From Novosphingobium profundi (GTDB lineage Bacteria > Pseudomonadota > Alphaproteobacteria > Sphingomonadales > Sphingomonadaceae), in contig NZ_JAIVLF010000008.1 of NCBI RefSeq assembly GCF_020524485.1, forward strand, positions 58,518-122,517: a DNA stretch of 64,000 bases, in the 5' to 3' direction. The position numbers and the translations under genes are program-made. Each line of letters begins with the position of its first letter. The first letter of the stretch is position 1. Positions 8,527-18,089 of this stretch are shown here, in pieces. A model generated the notes under the pieces. It saw only the letters and a list, made by a program, of their open reading frames with translations, did not search any database and was not told the DNA's origin.

Positions 8527-9771
8527 TCATTCGGGGGATTTCATGCCTCGGATGAGCGTGTTCACGAGATAGCTGTTGTCCCATTCCTCGGGGTTTTCCT
8601 CAGTGGGACGTGGCGGGTTGCCCCCCATGCGCAGCACGACAAGATCGTGGCCCGGCGCGATGTCGACGATCTGGTCGGCATTGCCATCAAACAGGAACAG
8701 GTCGGGATCGAGATAGGGCTCGGAATGCAGCACGCGCGGGCCGGGCTGGTCGGGCGCGCCGAACGGGCGTCGCTCGGCATAGGGCGCGCCGATCCATACG
8801 CCGAGGCCAAAGTGCGGGTTCTGCGGCGTGCCCGCGCGCATCTGCGCCACGTAGCCTTCGGGAAGGAGCCTCGTCTCCTCCCACGTTCCGTCATGGAGGA
8901 GGAGCACGCCAAGCCGCGCGAAAGTCTCGGCAGGCAGCATCATGCAACAACCCGAATGGGCCTCGCCGCCCGGCCGATTGAGCCAGAACTCACCGCCCAT
9001 CGCACCAAGGGGGCGAAGGACTTCGGTGTCGACGAACTCGGCGTAGTTCCGGCCCGTGGCGCGCGTGATGACTTCGCCCACGAGGTCTGCGGGGGCATTG
9101 GCATAGGAGTAGAGCGTGCCCGGTTCGGCGATCATCGGATAGCTCGCGATGATGTGCCGGGTGTGCTCGGGCGAGAGGAAGCCGAGGTTGAGCGGGCTTT
9201 CGGGATCGGGCGAAAAGCTCTGGTGCTGCATGCCCGAGCGCATGTCGAGCAGATGGCGTACCTTGATCCGCCCCTTCTGCGTGCCGGCCAGTTCGGGAAT
9301 GAAGTCGGCGATCGGCTGATCGAGTGAGGCAATCCTGCCGAGCGCGATCGCGCGGCCCACGGCAATCGCGGCAAGCGGCTTGGAGAGCGATTTGGAGACC
9401 AGCGGCGTGGTGCGCGTCACGCCTTCGCCATACCATTCGAGCGCAACCTTGCCCTTGTGCCATACGATCAGCGCGGTGCTGTTCATGCGCCGGGCATAGG
9501 CGGTGGCCTTTTCGAGCGCGGCCTGGCTGATGGCGCTCTTCGGCGCAGAGGGCAGGGGCGTCCAGTCCGGCGCACCGGGGACCTGGGCCATCGGGGTATA
9601 GACGAACTTGCTGTAGTCGCTGACATAGACGTCGAGCCGTTCGCGATAGACGGGATCGTCCGAAGGCTTGGTGGGAGGCGTGTCGGCGCTGAGGGCCGGT
9701 CCGGCGAGGGTCGCGCACAGGAGCGTTGTGACCGCCGCTCGTGCATGCCTGCGCTTGTGCCTGATACCCAT
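8527..9771 (-). CDS. Exported beta-lactamase-fold serine hydrolase
   Basis: Serine hydrolase of the class C beta-lactamase / EstB / penicillin-binding family, 414 residues. A signal peptide ends near ALSA. The nucleophile motif is S128-L-S-K131 and the YxN motif is visible as YSYANAP. Such enzymes are often esterases rather than antibiotic-hydrolysing enzymes. I start at the ATG at 9771 because GAAGAAGG precedes it and the signal peptide begins there; a longer in-frame extension to 9969 looks non-coding. It converges with the DUF1838 gene and diverges from an esterase across a gap containing a regulon palindrome. Confidence 0.85.
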   Translation of the reverse strand: MGIRHKRRHARAAVTTLLCATLAGPALSADTPPTKPSDDPVYRERLDVYVSDYSKFVYTPMAQVPGAPDWTPLPSAPKSAISQAALEKATAYARRMNSTALIVWHKGKVALEWYGEGVTRTTPLVSKSLSKPLAAIAVGRAIALGRIASLDQPIADFIPELAGTQKGRIKVRHLLDMRSGMQHQSFSPDPESPLNLGFLSPEHTRHIIASYPMIAEPGTLYSYANAPADLVGEVITRATGRNYAEFVDTEVLRPLGAMGGEFWLNRPGGEAHSGCCMMLPAETFARLGVLLLHDGTWEETRLLPEGYVAQMRAGTPQNPHFGLGVWIGAPYAERRPFGAPDQPGPRVLHSEPYLDPDLFLFDGNADQIVDIAPGHDLVVLRMGGNPPRPTEENPEEWDNSYLVNTLIRGMKSPE

Positions 9772-9846
9772 CCTTCTTCGCCTCCCGCATTGTGTGCCGC
9801 GAAAGTGGCATGATCGTCCGCAAGCTCCGTGCGACCTTGGAGGCGC

Positions 9847-9863
9847 TGTCCACCAGTCGGACA
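9847..9863. promoter_or_regulatory. Regulon palindrome site B
   Basis: TGTCCA-CCAGT-CGGACA, one mismatch to TRTCCG-N5-CGGAYA. Located in the divergent gap between the serine hydrolase and the enterochelin-esterase-like gene. Confidence 0.65.
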
Positions 9864-9988
9864 ACGGGTCAGAAAAAGCTCGCGTGGAGGGCCGCTTGGT
9901 GCCGATCCTGCGGCGTGATGGGGCCGACTGTCGGCCGCTGGACACGCGGCCGTGCGGGTCCAGGGACATATCAAGGGGGAATGCCGGG

Positions 9989-11221
9989 ATGCGGCCTTGG
10001 GGATATCACGCAAAGCGCGTACTTGCAGGTGCAGCCGGGGCGATGGGGCTGCTGGCGGGCACCTTTGCGATGGCGCAGATGCAGCGGCCCAAGCTCGACC
10101 CCACGACCTGCGTCACGCCGCCCTTCTATTCCGGGCCGATGCCCTATTCCTCGGTCGAGCAGCTCCCTGACCAGCGTGTGACATTCCGCCTTTGCGCGCC
10201 CGAGGCGACGGACGTGCGGCTTACCAGCAGCGATATCGCCGATGTCATTCCCATGGGCTTTCCGCCCGGCACGCCCAAGGGGCTGGCCATGACAAAGGAC
10301 GCGACGGGGCTGTGGTCGGTCACGACGCCCAGGCCGGTCGCGGCCGATGTCTACCGCTTTGCCTTCGAGGTCGACGGAGTGAAGACGGTCGATCCGCTGG
10401 GCAAGACTTTCTCCGAGGAACTCAAAGGCACGAACTCGACCTTCGAGGTGACCGGCGAGGAGGGCGCCTTCCAGACCTGGCGCAAGGACGTGCCGCACGG
10501 CACGGTCGCGACGCTGGAATACTGGTCGCAGGCGCTGGGGATCAAGCGCCGCGCGCATGTCTACACGCCGCCCGGCTATATGAAGGACGCCGCGTCCTAC
10601 CCGGTGCTATATCTGGTGCATGGCGCTGGCGACAGTGACGACAGCTGGACCAGCGTCGGCCATGCGCACACGATCCTCGACAACCTGATCGCGGAGGGCA
10701 AGGCCAAGCCGATGATCGTGGTCATGCCCGATGGTCACACGCCGCTGCGCGAAGGGGTGATGACGCTCGACAACCCGGATTTCGGCAACGACCTGCTCGG
10801 CGATCTCATCCCCTACATCGATGCCCATTACCGCACCGATGCGCGGGCACAGGCGCGCGCGATGGCGGGGCTTTCGATGGGCGGCTCGCACACTTTGCGC
10901 AATGGCCTCACGCACCCCGAAACCTTTCACTGGATCGGGGTCTTCTCGATGGGGCTGGCCGAAGGCTCGGCGTTCAATGGCGTAGACACCTACGCCGCGA
11001 AGTACGACGCGGCGCTGCGCCGCGACGCGGCCGAACTGGACCTTGTCTATTACGCGATGGGCCGCGAGGATTTCCTGCACGAGACCGTCGCGCCGACGCG
11101 TGCGCTGCTCGATCGCTACGGTATCGCGCATGTCTACAACGAAACTGGCGGCGGGCATGAATGGGTGAACTGGCGGCGCTACCTGGCCGACTTCGCGCCG
11201 CGTTTGTTCCAGGGCGAATAA
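9989..11221 (+). CDS. Exported esterase, enterochelin-esterase-like
   Basis: Alpha/beta hydrolase of the Esterase D / Fes family, 410 residues. A signal peptide (LAGAAGAMGLLAGTFAMAQ) is followed by an N-terminal beta-sandwich domain of the E-set/CBM48 type (QRVTFRLCAPEATDVRL ... VYRFAFEVDG). The catalytic domain has the nucleophile elbow GLSMGG (Ser296) and a C-terminal GGGHEW histidine. In other bacteria this architecture occurs in feruloyl/xylan esterases and siderophore esterases. The start is the ATG after AAGGGGGA. Followed after 14 bases by another exported hydrolase in the same direction. Confidence 0.87.
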   Translation: MRPWGYHAKRVLAGAAGAMGLLAGTFAMAQMQRPKLDPTTCVTPPFYSGPMPYSSVEQLPDQRVTFRLCAPEATDVRLTSSDIADVIPMGFPPGTPKGLAMTKDATGLWSVTTPRPVAADVYRFAFEVDGVKTVDPLGKTFSEELKGTNSTFEVTGEEGAFQTWRKDVPHGTVATLEYWSQALGIKRRAHVYTPPGYMKDAASYPVLYLVHGAGDSDDSWTSVGHAHTILDNLIAEGKAKPMIVVMPDGHTPLREGVMTLDNPDFGNDLLGDLIPYIDAHYRTDARAQARAMAGLSMGGSHTLRNGLTHPETFHWIGVFSMGLAEGSAFNGVDTYAAKYDAALRRDAAELDLVYYAMGREDFLHETVAPTRALLDRYGIAHVYNETGGGHEWVNWRRYLADFAPRLFQGE

Positions 11222-11235
11222 GGGAGAAGCGCGAG

Positions 11236-12255
11236 ATGAAATCGAACCTGTTCATGGGCGCGGCTCTGGCAGCCCTCACCCTGGCCGCGCCGCTGTACGC
11301 AGAGGACATGGTCACCCCCACGGGCCTTGAGGCGTCCACACCAGGCCTGCAGGCGGACGGCGTGCGCGTGCTGGCTCCCGAAGCGATCTGGCCGCAGGGC
11401 GCACCGGTGGACCCGAACTGGCCGGGGCTCATCGACCAGCCCGTCTCCGAGGAAGCGCGCGACGATGGCGAGACCCTCTGGAACGTCACGGTGCCCAGTT
11501 ACCAGGCCTTCCTGCCTGATCCGGCCAAGGCTACGGGCGCCGCGGTGATCGTCGCGCCGGGCGGTGGTTTTCGCCTTCTGGCCATCCACCACGAAGGCTC
11601 GCGTGTGGCGCAGTGGCTGGCGGACCATGGCATTGCGGCCTTCGTTCTCAAGTACCGCCTGATCCAGACCCCTCCGGGGGAGACCAACGAGGCGATGCGC
11701 ACACGCGTCAACACGACCATGCGCCCCGGTGTCGGGGGCGAGCCGGGCGTGGCGGATGGGCTGGAGGCTCTGCGCCTCATCCGTGCGCGCGCCGAAGAAT
11801 ACGGGATCGCACCTGACCGCATCGGCGCGGTTGGCTTCTCCGCAGGTGGGCACGTTGCGGGCAAGATGGCGCTGGCCGAAGAGGGCGCGCGGCCTGACTT
11901 CACCGGGCTCATCTACGGCTTTCCTTTCGGGGAGAGTCTGCCTGAACTTCCGCCTGCGAACCTGCCCTGGCCCGAAGGCACGCCCGAGGAGCCTTGGCTG
12001 CGCCCGGCCCCCACACCTGCGCCGGGACGGCTCGCGCCGATGTTCATGGCGGTCGCGCAGGACGATGTCGCGGTGGGGCAGGGCTTCGATGCCTGGGAGG
12101 CCGCGCTCAAGGACGCGGGCTACACGCCCGAGACGCACCGCTACGAACGCGGCGGACACGGTTTCGGCATGAAGAAGGCAGGGGGCACGCAGGACCACTG
12201 GATCGAGGAATTCGCCTGGTGGATCGAGGCTGAAGGATTCACCAAGGCCGATTGA
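11236..12255 (+). CDS. Exported alpha/beta hydrolase (acetyl-esterase-like)
   Basis: Hydrolase of 339 residues with a signal peptide ending near LYA-ED. The oxyanion-hole segment is VIVAPGGGFRLLAIHHEG, the nucleophile motif GFSAGG (Ser202), and a C-terminal GGHGFGM carries the histidine. It resembles the BD-FAE / acetyl xylan esterase group of small-ester hydrolases. AGGGAG precedes the start. Likely co-transcribed with the upstream esterase and the downstream SDR, with short gaps of 14 and 23 bases. Confidence 0.86.
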   Translation: MKSNLFMGAALAALTLAAPLYAEDMVTPTGLEASTPGLQADGVRVLAPEAIWPQGAPVDPNWPGLIDQPVSEEARDDGETLWNVTVPSYQAFLPDPAKATGAAVIVAPGGGFRLLAIHHEGSRVAQWLADHGIAAFVLKYRLIQTPPGETNEAMRTRVNTTMRPGVGGEPGVADGLEALRLIRARAEEYGIAPDRIGAVGFSAGGHVAGKMALAEEGARPDFTGLIYGFPFGESLPELPPANLPWPEGTPEEPWLRPAPTPAPGRLAPMFMAVAQDDVAVGQGFDAWEAALKDAGYTPETHRYERGGHGFGMKKAGGTQDHWIEEFAWWIEAEGFTKAD

Positions 12256-12278
12256 ACGCACAGAGGGGGGATATCCGC

Positions 12279-12995
12279 ATGACCCGAACCTGGCTCGTGA
12301 CTGGCGCCAATCGCGGCATTGGACTGGAGTATGTCCGCCAGTTGGCGGCTGCCGGTCAGCGGGTCATCGCGACCGCGCGTGACCTGGAGACGGCCGGGCA
12401 GCTCTCGGCCCTCGCGTCCCAGTATCCAGAGCGTATGCGCCTCGAAACTCTTGACGTGGCGAACGCTAATTCGCTTACGGCATTCGTCCAGCGACTGGGG
12501 GGTGAGGCCATCGATGTCCTCGTCAACAATGCCGGACTTTATGGCGGCAGCTGGACTACCGATGCAGAGCGCCAGTCTCTGGAAGGCATGGACTATGCGC
12601 TCTGGGAAGAGATCCTGCGGGTCAACACCATCGCGCCCTTCCGGCTAACCGTGGCCTTGCGGGCGAACCTGCGCCGCAGCGCGCAGCCCTTGGTGGTGAT
12701 GATGGGGTCGGACCTGGGCTCGATCGCCGCCAACACCATGGGCCAGAGCCACGCCTACCGTTCGAGCAAGGCCGCGCTCAACATGGTGATGAAGGGATTG
12801 TCGATCGATCTGGCCGGGGAGGGCATCACGCTTGTCTCCATCGCGCCGGGCTGGACGCGCACCGATCTGGGCGGCGCGGCTGCGACGTGGGGCGTGGACG
12901 AAAGCGTCGCCAGGCAGTTGAAAGTGATCGCGAGCCTCGGGCCTGTGGACAATGGACGCTTCCTCAACCTGCTCGGAGAAGACGTCGCCTGGTGA
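12279..12995 (+). CDS. Short-chain dehydrogenase/reductase
   Basis: NAD(P)-dependent oxidoreductase of 238 residues, probably cytoplasmic. It shows the dinucleotide motif TGANRGIG near the N-terminus, NNAG at mid-length and the catalytic YRSSK pair (Tyr160/Lys164). It looks like the sniffer/carbonyl-reductase type SDR. The substrate is unknown. The start ATG follows CAGAGGGGGG; the longer in-frame reading from 12252 overlaps the previous gene and has no ribosome site. Confidence 0.87.
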   Translation: MTRTWLVTGANRGIGLEYVRQLAAAGQRVIATARDLETAGQLSALASQYPERMRLETLDVANANSLTAFVQRLGGEAIDVLVNNAGLYGGSWTTDAERQSLEGMDYALWEEILRVNTIAPFRLTVALRANLRRSAQPLVVMMGSDLGSIAANTMGQSHAYRSSKAALNMVMKGLSIDLAGEGITLVSIAPGWTRTDLGGAAATWGVDESVARQLKVIASLGPVDNGRFLNLLGEDVAW

Positions 12996-13000
12996 AATTT

Positions 13001-13037
13001 ATTCCGCCTGTCGGATATCGTATCCCTAAAGCGGTGC
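13001..13037. promoter_or_regulatory. Regulon palindrome site C (double)
   Basis: ATTCCG-CCTGT-CGGATA at 13001-13017, with a weaker second copy TATCCC-TAAAG-CGGTGC starting exactly 20 bases later. The 20-base offset is the same as in the double site in front of iclR. It lies 107-143 bases before the GPH transporter gene. Confidence 0.65.
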
Positions 13038-13143
13038 GTGCGCGCGGCGAAAGGAGAACACCACGCTGCCATAGACGCCTTGCGTTGAAGATCCTTGATT
13101 TAACGCAATTGGCACATGGACTTATTCGGAGCTTCCCCCCTCG

Positions 13144-14559
13144 ATGACCGATCTCTCCCCGAGCGGTACCTTGTCCCGGCCTTCAACCGCCTATGCGCAG
13201 ACCGGCCCCGATGGCGGCAAGGTAGGCACCTCTGTCCTGCTGCGGTATGGCACGGGCCAGCTGGGCGCACAGGTTTTCCGCGACACCCCCGCGGTCCTGC
13301 TGCCGCTGTTTATGACCACGATGCTGGGCGTCGAGGCCTGGCTGGCCGGGCTCGTCGTTCTGATCCCCAAGCTCTGGCTGATCGCTTGTGACCCGCTTGT
13401 CGGCGCCTGGTCGGACCGGGTGCGCAAGCTCTATGGGCGCACGCCATTCCTGGTGGGCGGCGCCATCCTGACGAGCCTTGGCTTCGTTGCGCTCTTCACG
13501 CTGACCGAAAGCGCGAGCCCGATGGTTTCAGCCGCGCTCACCTGCCTGCTGTTCTTCCTGGCCTCCACCGCGTTCTCTATGTTCTCGGTGCCCTATCTCG
13601 CGATCGCGGCGACGCTTTCGCCCGACCCGCATGAGCGCACGAGGATCATGATCTTCCGCATGATCTTCTCGACCTTTGGCGTCCTTGTCGGCGTCGGGGT
13701 CGCGCAGCCGATGATCTACTGGCTGGGCGGGGGCGAGCATGGCTGGACGGTCATGGCGCTGACGCTGGGCGCGGTGTGTCTTGTCACCATGCTGGTGACC
13801 GCCATCGGGCTTGCCCGCGTGCCGATGATCGAGGACGATTCCGTACAGGGCAGTCTCCTCAGCCAGCTCAAGGTGATCGGCACCAACAAGCCCTACCTGA
13901 TCCTGGTTCTCACCTGCCTGATCCAGAATATCGGGCAGGCTTCGGGCTATACCGTGATCGGCTTTGTCTTCCTCTACGCGCTCCAGGCGGTCTGGATCAT
14001 TCCGGCCTTCATCCTCGTGATGTCGATTGCGGGCATTGCCGCGCAGCCGCTGTGGTTCACGCTCTCGCGCCGCTGGGGTAAGGAGAAGACCTATGTCTTC
14101 GCCTCGGCCATGTGGACCGCGGTGACCGTGTCCTGGTACTGGATGGCGCCGGCTACCGACGAGATCATGACGCTGCCCGGTGTCGGTGTACTGGGCACGC
14201 AGCACCTCCTCGTGCTGGTGCGCGGCGCGCTGATCGGGATCAGCAACGCGGCCTTCATCATGCTTGCGCTCTCGATGCTGACCGACACCATCGACTTCCA
14301 GCGCCGCCGGGCTGGTACCGCGAACGAGGGCGTCTTCGCCGGGCTTTTCTCCGCCATCGAGAAGCTCTCCTTCGCACTGGGTCCGGTCATTGCAGGCCTC
14401 GTGATGAGCGCTTTCGGCTTCGTCTCCTCCAAGGGCGGCGCGGTCGAGCAGACCCCGCATGCGATTACCGGCATCCTGCTGCTCTACAGCCTGATCCCGG
14501 CAGCGCTGCAGGTTGTCAGCCTCATCGTCTTCTCACGCTATCGCATCGCAAAGGACTGA
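13144..14559 (+). CDS. MFS transporter, GPH (MelB-like) family, copy 1
   Basis: Inner-membrane symporter of 471 residues with about 12 hydrophobic segments. The signature CDPLVGAWSDRVRKLYGRTPFLVGG is the glycoside-pentoside-hexuronide:cation symporter motif after helix 2. Members import sugars, but many in catabolic clusters carry other compounds, so the substrate is open. Three other GPH-type carriers lie in this window (near 30, 38 and 46 kb). Followed after 8 bases by a hydrolase gene, so probably an operon behind the double palindrome. Confidence 0.88.
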   Translation: MTDLSPSGTLSRPSTAYAQTGPDGGKVGTSVLLRYGTGQLGAQVFRDTPAVLLPLFMTTMLGVEAWLAGLVVLIPKLWLIACDPLVGAWSDRVRKLYGRTPFLVGGAILTSLGFVALFTLTESASPMVSAALTCLLFFLASTAFSMFSVPYLAIAATLSPDPHERTRIMIFRMIFSTFGVLVGVGVAQPMIYWLGGGEHGWTVMALTLGAVCLVTMLVTAIGLARVPMIEDDSVQGSLLSQLKVIGTNKPYLILVLTCLIQNIGQASGYTVIGFVFLYALQAVWIIPAFILVMSIAGIAAQPLWFTLSRRWGKEKTYVFASAMWTAVTVSWYWMAPATDEIMTLPGVGVLGTQHLLVLVRGALIGISNAAFIMLALSMLTDTIDFQRRRAGTANEGVFAGLFSAIEKLSFALGPVIAGLVMSAFGFVSSKGGAVEQTPHAITGILLLYSLIPAALQVVSLIVFSRYRIAKD

Positions 14560-14567
14560 TCCCGATC

Positions 14568-15395
14568 ATGCAGCATCCCCGGCTCCGCCGCGCTTACGTA
14601 CCCTGCCGTTTCGGGCAGCTGCATGTGCGGATCGCGGAGCCGGAAGCCGTGCCGGTCGGGCCGCCGCTGGTCTGCTTTCACCAGACGCCGAGCCACGGAG
14701 GTGACTGGGATGCGGTGCTGGCACTGATGAGCCGGGATCGCTGGGTGATCGCCCCCGATACGCCGGGCTACGGGCAAAGCGATGCCCCGCCCGAACCGGC
14801 TTCGGTCGAGGAACTGGCCGCGGCGCTGTCCGAAGGGCTCGAAGTACTGGCGGCAGACCAAGGCTTCGCACTCACCCGCTACGATGCGATGGGCCATCAC
14901 ACCGGCTCTGTCCTCGCCGCTGAACTGGCCCGATACGATGCCCGTGTGCGGCACCTGGTATTCTGCAGCCTGCCCGCGTTCGGCGACGCGGCCCGCCAGG
15001 ACATGCTGCGCGGGATCGATGGGATGTTCCCACCCGTTGATGGCAGCCTTGCCCGCGCCGAACAGCTCCATGCCTTCCAGTCGAGCTTCGCCGACCGCCG
15101 CCTCGATGGCGCGCAGCGGCAGGTCGCCATGGCTGAATGCCTGCGCCTGGGTGAGCGTATGGATTGGGGCTACCGTGCGGTCTTCGACTACGATCTGATC
15201 GCGGTCCTTTCCGCGCTGCCGCATCGCGCCCTGATCCTCAACAGCGAGGACGACTTGAACGCGGTGACGGGCGAGGCGGCGCAGCTGCTGGAACACGGGA
15301 TCTACCGTGAACTGGAAGGGTGTGGGCACGGGTTCTTGGCCTTTGCCGACGAAGCCTTTGCGGGCGATGTGCGTGCCTTTCTCGACGGACACTGA
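14568..15395 (+). CDS. Alpha/beta-fold protein with GHHTG elbow
   Basis: Alpha/beta-hydrolase-fold protein of 275 residues, cytoplasmic. The oxyanion region is VCFHQTPSHGGDWD. The nucleophile elbow reads G-H-H-T-G, so His111 sits where Ser, Cys or Asp normally acts. An acidic ILNSEDDLN and a C-terminal GCGHGF histidine are present. The same GxHTG pattern occurs in two other proteins here (25.9 and 31.3 kb). Whether it is a hydrolase, a lyase or a cofactor-free oxygenase is unknown. It sits directly behind a GPH transporter. Confidence 0.82.
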   Translation: MQHPRLRRAYVPCRFGQLHVRIAEPEAVPVGPPLVCFHQTPSHGGDWDAVLALMSRDRWVIAPDTPGYGQSDAPPEPASVEELAAALSEGLEVLAADQGFALTRYDAMGHHTGSVLAAELARYDARVRHLVFCSLPAFGDAARQDMLRGIDGMFPPVDGSLARAEQLHAFQSSFADRRLDGAQRQVAMAECLRLGERMDWGYRAVFDYDLIAVLSALPHRALILNSEDDLNAVTGEAAQLLEHGIYRELEGCGHGFLAFADEAFAGDVRAFLDGH

Positions 15396-15412
15396 CAAAA
15401 GGGGGGACGACG

Positions 15413-16558
15413 ATGCGCAGGATGGTCAACGGACACTCGAGCAGGATGACGCGCGCGGTGCTTGCAGCCGTACTGATGTGCGCAAGCCCTGTGGCACTCG
15501 CGCAAGGCGTGGGGCCGGTCCCCACCGCCGCGCAACTGGTAGAGGGCGCGCGCGAGGTTCGCGAAGGCGCGGTCGCGCCGCCCGATTATGCCGATCCGGC
15601 CATGTGGTCGGCAGGGCCGGAAGGGCCAGGGCCGGCCGCAGCCCTGCCGCAAGGCGCCTCGCCAGCGGCCACCGATCCGGGCGTTGCCGTGTTCTACGTC
15701 CACCCCACGACGTTCCTGTCCCAAGAGGATGAGTGGACCCAGGACCCGGCCAATGCCGAGGCGAACCGGTGGACCGACGAGAGCGTGGTCCAGCGTCAGG
15801 CCAGCGCGTTCTCGGCGTGCTGTGAAATCTGGTCTCCGCGCTACCGCGCAGCGAGCACCAACGCCCTTCGCTCACGGCCCCATACCGACGAGGCCTATGC
15901 CCTGGCCTACACCGACATCGAGCGGGCCTTCGACTGGTTCCTGGAGCACATCGGCGATGAGCGCCCGTTCGTTCTGGCCGGGCACAGCCAGGGCGGCAAA
16001 CATGTCGGTGATCTTCTCGAAAAGAAGGTTGCGGGAACGCCCCTCCAGGAGCGTCTCGTCGCGGCCTACATCGTGGGCATCAACATTGCCGAGGCCGAAG
16101 TGCCGCTGCGCTTCGGGTCCGTGCCGGTGTGCGATCATGCCGACCAGACCGGATGCCTTGTCCAGTGGAACGCCATTCTCGCGGGAACCGACCTTGATCC
16201 GGTCGTCTCGGCCTACGAGAAGAGCTTTACCGATATCTACGGCGCACAGGCCGGGCAGCAGATAGTCTGCGTGAACCCGGTCACCTTCGAGCGTAGCCAG
16301 CCGTCCAGTCTTTCGTCACAGGCCAAGGGCGCCGTGCCCGGTTCGCCTGGGTTCGGCACGATGGCGCCGCTGCGGGACGGCGCAGTCGCCGCCCGTTGCG
16401 AGCGCGGAATGCTGGTGGTCTTCCCGGCGCCGGGGCTCGGCTTGGAGCCGCTGCCCGGTACCGGAGTGATGCATTATCACGACATCGGTTTGTTCTGGGC
16501 GGATATTCGGGCGAATGCGCGCTTGCGCGCGCAGCGCTGGCTTGCAACACATCGCTGA
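15413..16558 (+). CDS. Exported DUF3089 family protein
   Basis: Protein of 381 residues recognised as DUF3089, an alpha/beta-hydrolase-like family without assigned function. A signal peptide (MTRAVLAAVLMCASPVALAQ) precedes the conserved VAVFYVHPTTFLS and the nucleophile-type motif GHSQGGKH; an AFDWFLEHIGDERPF segment precedes the elbow. AAAAGGGGGG lies before the chosen ATG. Transcribed with the hydrolase and transporter upstream; its stop codon overlaps the next palindrome. Confidence 0.83.
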   Translation: MRRMVNGHSSRMTRAVLAAVLMCASPVALAQGVGPVPTAAQLVEGAREVREGAVAPPDYADPAMWSAGPEGPGPAAALPQGASPAATDPGVAVFYVHPTTFLSQEDEWTQDPANAEANRWTDESVVQRQASAFSACCEIWSPRYRAASTNALRSRPHTDEAYALAYTDIERAFDWFLEHIGDERPFVLAGHSQGGKHVGDLLEKKVAGTPLQERLVAAYIVGINIAEAEVPLRFGSVPVCDHADQTGCLVQWNAILAGTDLDPVVSAYEKSFTDIYGAQAGQQIVCVNPVTFERSQPSSLSSQAKGAVPGSPGFGTMAPLRDGAVAARCERGMLVVFPAPGLGLEPLPGTGVMHYHDIGLFWADIRANARLRAQRWLATHR

Positions 16559-16572
16559 CCGCTGCGCGGATA
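16556..16572. promoter_or_regulatory. Regulon palindrome site D
   Basis: TGACCG-CTGCG-CGGATA, one mismatch to the consensus. It begins at the stop codon of the DUF3089 gene and lies about 170 bases before the cytochrome c gene. The AT-richer stretch that follows (16600-16640) could hold the promoter. Confidence 0.6.
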
Positions 16573-16739
16573 AAGGATGCAAACCTTTCACGGCGCTGCG
16601 GTGTAAATGGCTACATTTTATAACAATTAAACGAAAAATGCGCAGGCACAGCACTTTGGTGCAGCTTTCAGACAGGTAGAACCTGCTAAAGAGAAGCGGT
16701 TAATCAAGGCTCAGCCTGCTAGGAAGGACACAGGATTTC

Positions 16740-17126
16740 ATGCGGAAGATCGTCTCGCTCTCCACTCTCTCCATGGTCGCCGCGGCGACGGCCATGCTCG
16801 CACCGTCGGTCGCCTCGGCCGATGCGGCGCGCGGCAAGCAACTGTTCATGCGCTGCATGGCCTGCCACACGGTGAACAAGGGCGGCGCCAACAAGGTCGG
16901 TCCGAACCTTGCCGGTGTCGTCGGCCGCAAGGCGGGTGCGGTGAAGAACTTCAAGTACTCGGCCGCCATGCAGAAGGCGGACCTGACCTGGGACGAGAAG
17001 ACCCTCGACAAGTGGCTGACCCGCCCTGCAACGGTGGTTCCGGGCACCTCGATGGTCTTTGCCGGTCTTCCCAAGCCGGACGACCGCAAGTCGCTGATCG
17101 AATACATGAAGGCAGCGGGCAAGTAA
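16740..17126 (+). CDS. Periplasmic class I cytochrome c
   Basis: Small electron carrier of 128 residues. A signal peptide (MLAPSVASA) precedes the single haem site CMACH; a GPNLAGVVGRKAG segment follows, and the distal Met ligand is probably the one in VVPGTSMVFAG. It resembles cytochrome c2 / c550. Within this cluster it may take electrons from a periplasmic dehydrogenase or flavoenzyme (inference). Only 2 bases separate it from the next gene, so the two are translationally coupled. Confidence 0.9.
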   Translation: MRKIVSLSTLSMVAAATAMLAPSVASADAARGKQLFMRCMACHTVNKGGANKVGPNLAGVVGRKAGAVKNFKYSAAMQKADLTWDEKTLDKWLTRPATVVPGTSMVFAGLPKPDDRKSLIEYMKAAGK

Positions 17127-17128
17127 GC

Positions 17129-18040
17129 ATGACGATGGGTTCCGCGCATTCGCGCCGCACGGTTCTGGGTGGTTCGCTGGCTCTGGCCGCGGCACTGGCG
17201 GCAAGGCCGGTGCTGGCTTCGGGCAGCCCTGCGACCACCACGCGCACGCTCATGGCTCCGGGAGGCCGCGAGGTCTCGGTGAGCGAGTGGGGGCCTGAAG
17301 GCACGGCGCGCGGAACCATCCTCTTCTCGCATGGCGCGGGGTCCGCGCCCTGGCACTATGACCTCATCCTCGCGCCCTGGATTGCAGCCGGGTATCATGT
17401 GCTCGCGCCGCTTCACGTGGACTCGCGCGAGCATCCGCGGACCAAGGACTTCCCGGGTCTTGCCAGCTGGAAGACCCGGATCGAGGACATGCGCCTGCTC
17501 ATCGCCGAAATCGGCGAGACCCCCTTCATCGCGGCAGGCCACTCCTACGGCGGCCTTGTCGCGACGACGCTGGGCGGTTCGCAAGGCGTGGCGCCCGAGG
17601 GGATTTCCTTGCCGTTCTATCCGCGCCTCGCCACAGCCGTGGTCGCCTTCTCACCGCCTGCACCCGTGCCGGTGCTGATGACGGCCGAAGGCTACGGCAA
17701 GATTGCCGTTCCCGCGCTTATCCAGACCGGCACGATCGACAATCCTCCGGGCATCGATGATCCCGAGAGTGAGGCGTGGAAGGGCCACCTTGCGCCGTTC
17801 GATGCCGCGGCCGAAGGCGGGAACCGCTACGGTCTCGTGCTTCAGGGGGCGAACCACTATTTCGGCGGCATCATCTGCGATGACAGCCAGCCCGGTCCGC
17901 CGCAGCTGGCGCAGATTGACCTCGCCAACCGTTACGTGGGGCTGTTCCTCGAAGCCTACGGCCAGGGCGATGCGGCCGCGAAATCCGCACTCGACGCTCG
18001 GATTACCGATGCGCTGCCCGCGCGCCTGATGGCCAAGTAA
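17129..18040 (+). CDS. Tat-exported alpha/beta hydrolase
   Basis: Hydrolase of 303 residues with a twin-arginine signal (SRRTVLGGSLALAAALAARP). The oxyanion region reads ILFSHGAGSAPWHYD, the nucleophile elbow is GHSYGG, and a late GANHYFGG supplies a candidate histidine. The family resembles predicted dienelactone-hydrolase/chlorophyllase-like hydrolases. It is coupled to cytochrome c, an unusual pairing that suggests both act on the same substrate in the periplasm (inference). Confidence 0.84.
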   Translation: MTMGSAHSRRTVLGGSLALAAALAARPVLASGSPATTTRTLMAPGGREVSVSEWGPEGTARGTILFSHGAGSAPWHYDLILAPWIAAGYHVLAPLHVDSREHPRTKDFPGLASWKTRIEDMRLLIAEIGETPFIAAGHSYGGLVATTLGGSQGVAPEGISLPFYPRLATAVVAFSPPAPVPVLMTAEGYGKIAVPALIQTGTIDNPPGIDDPESEAWKGHLAPFDAAAEGGNRYGLVLQGANHYFGGIICDDSQPGPPQLAQIDLANRYVGLFLEAYGQGDAAAKSALDARITDALPARLMAK

Positions 18041-18089
18041 CCCACGCCATATGGCCCCTCGCAGTGGGCCTGTGGTGACCAATTCGGAG

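Noticed and set aside
8527..9771. Beta-lactam resistance gene
   Set aside because: The SxxK/YxN fold is shared with many esterases, and the context is a hydrolase cluster rather than a resistance locus.
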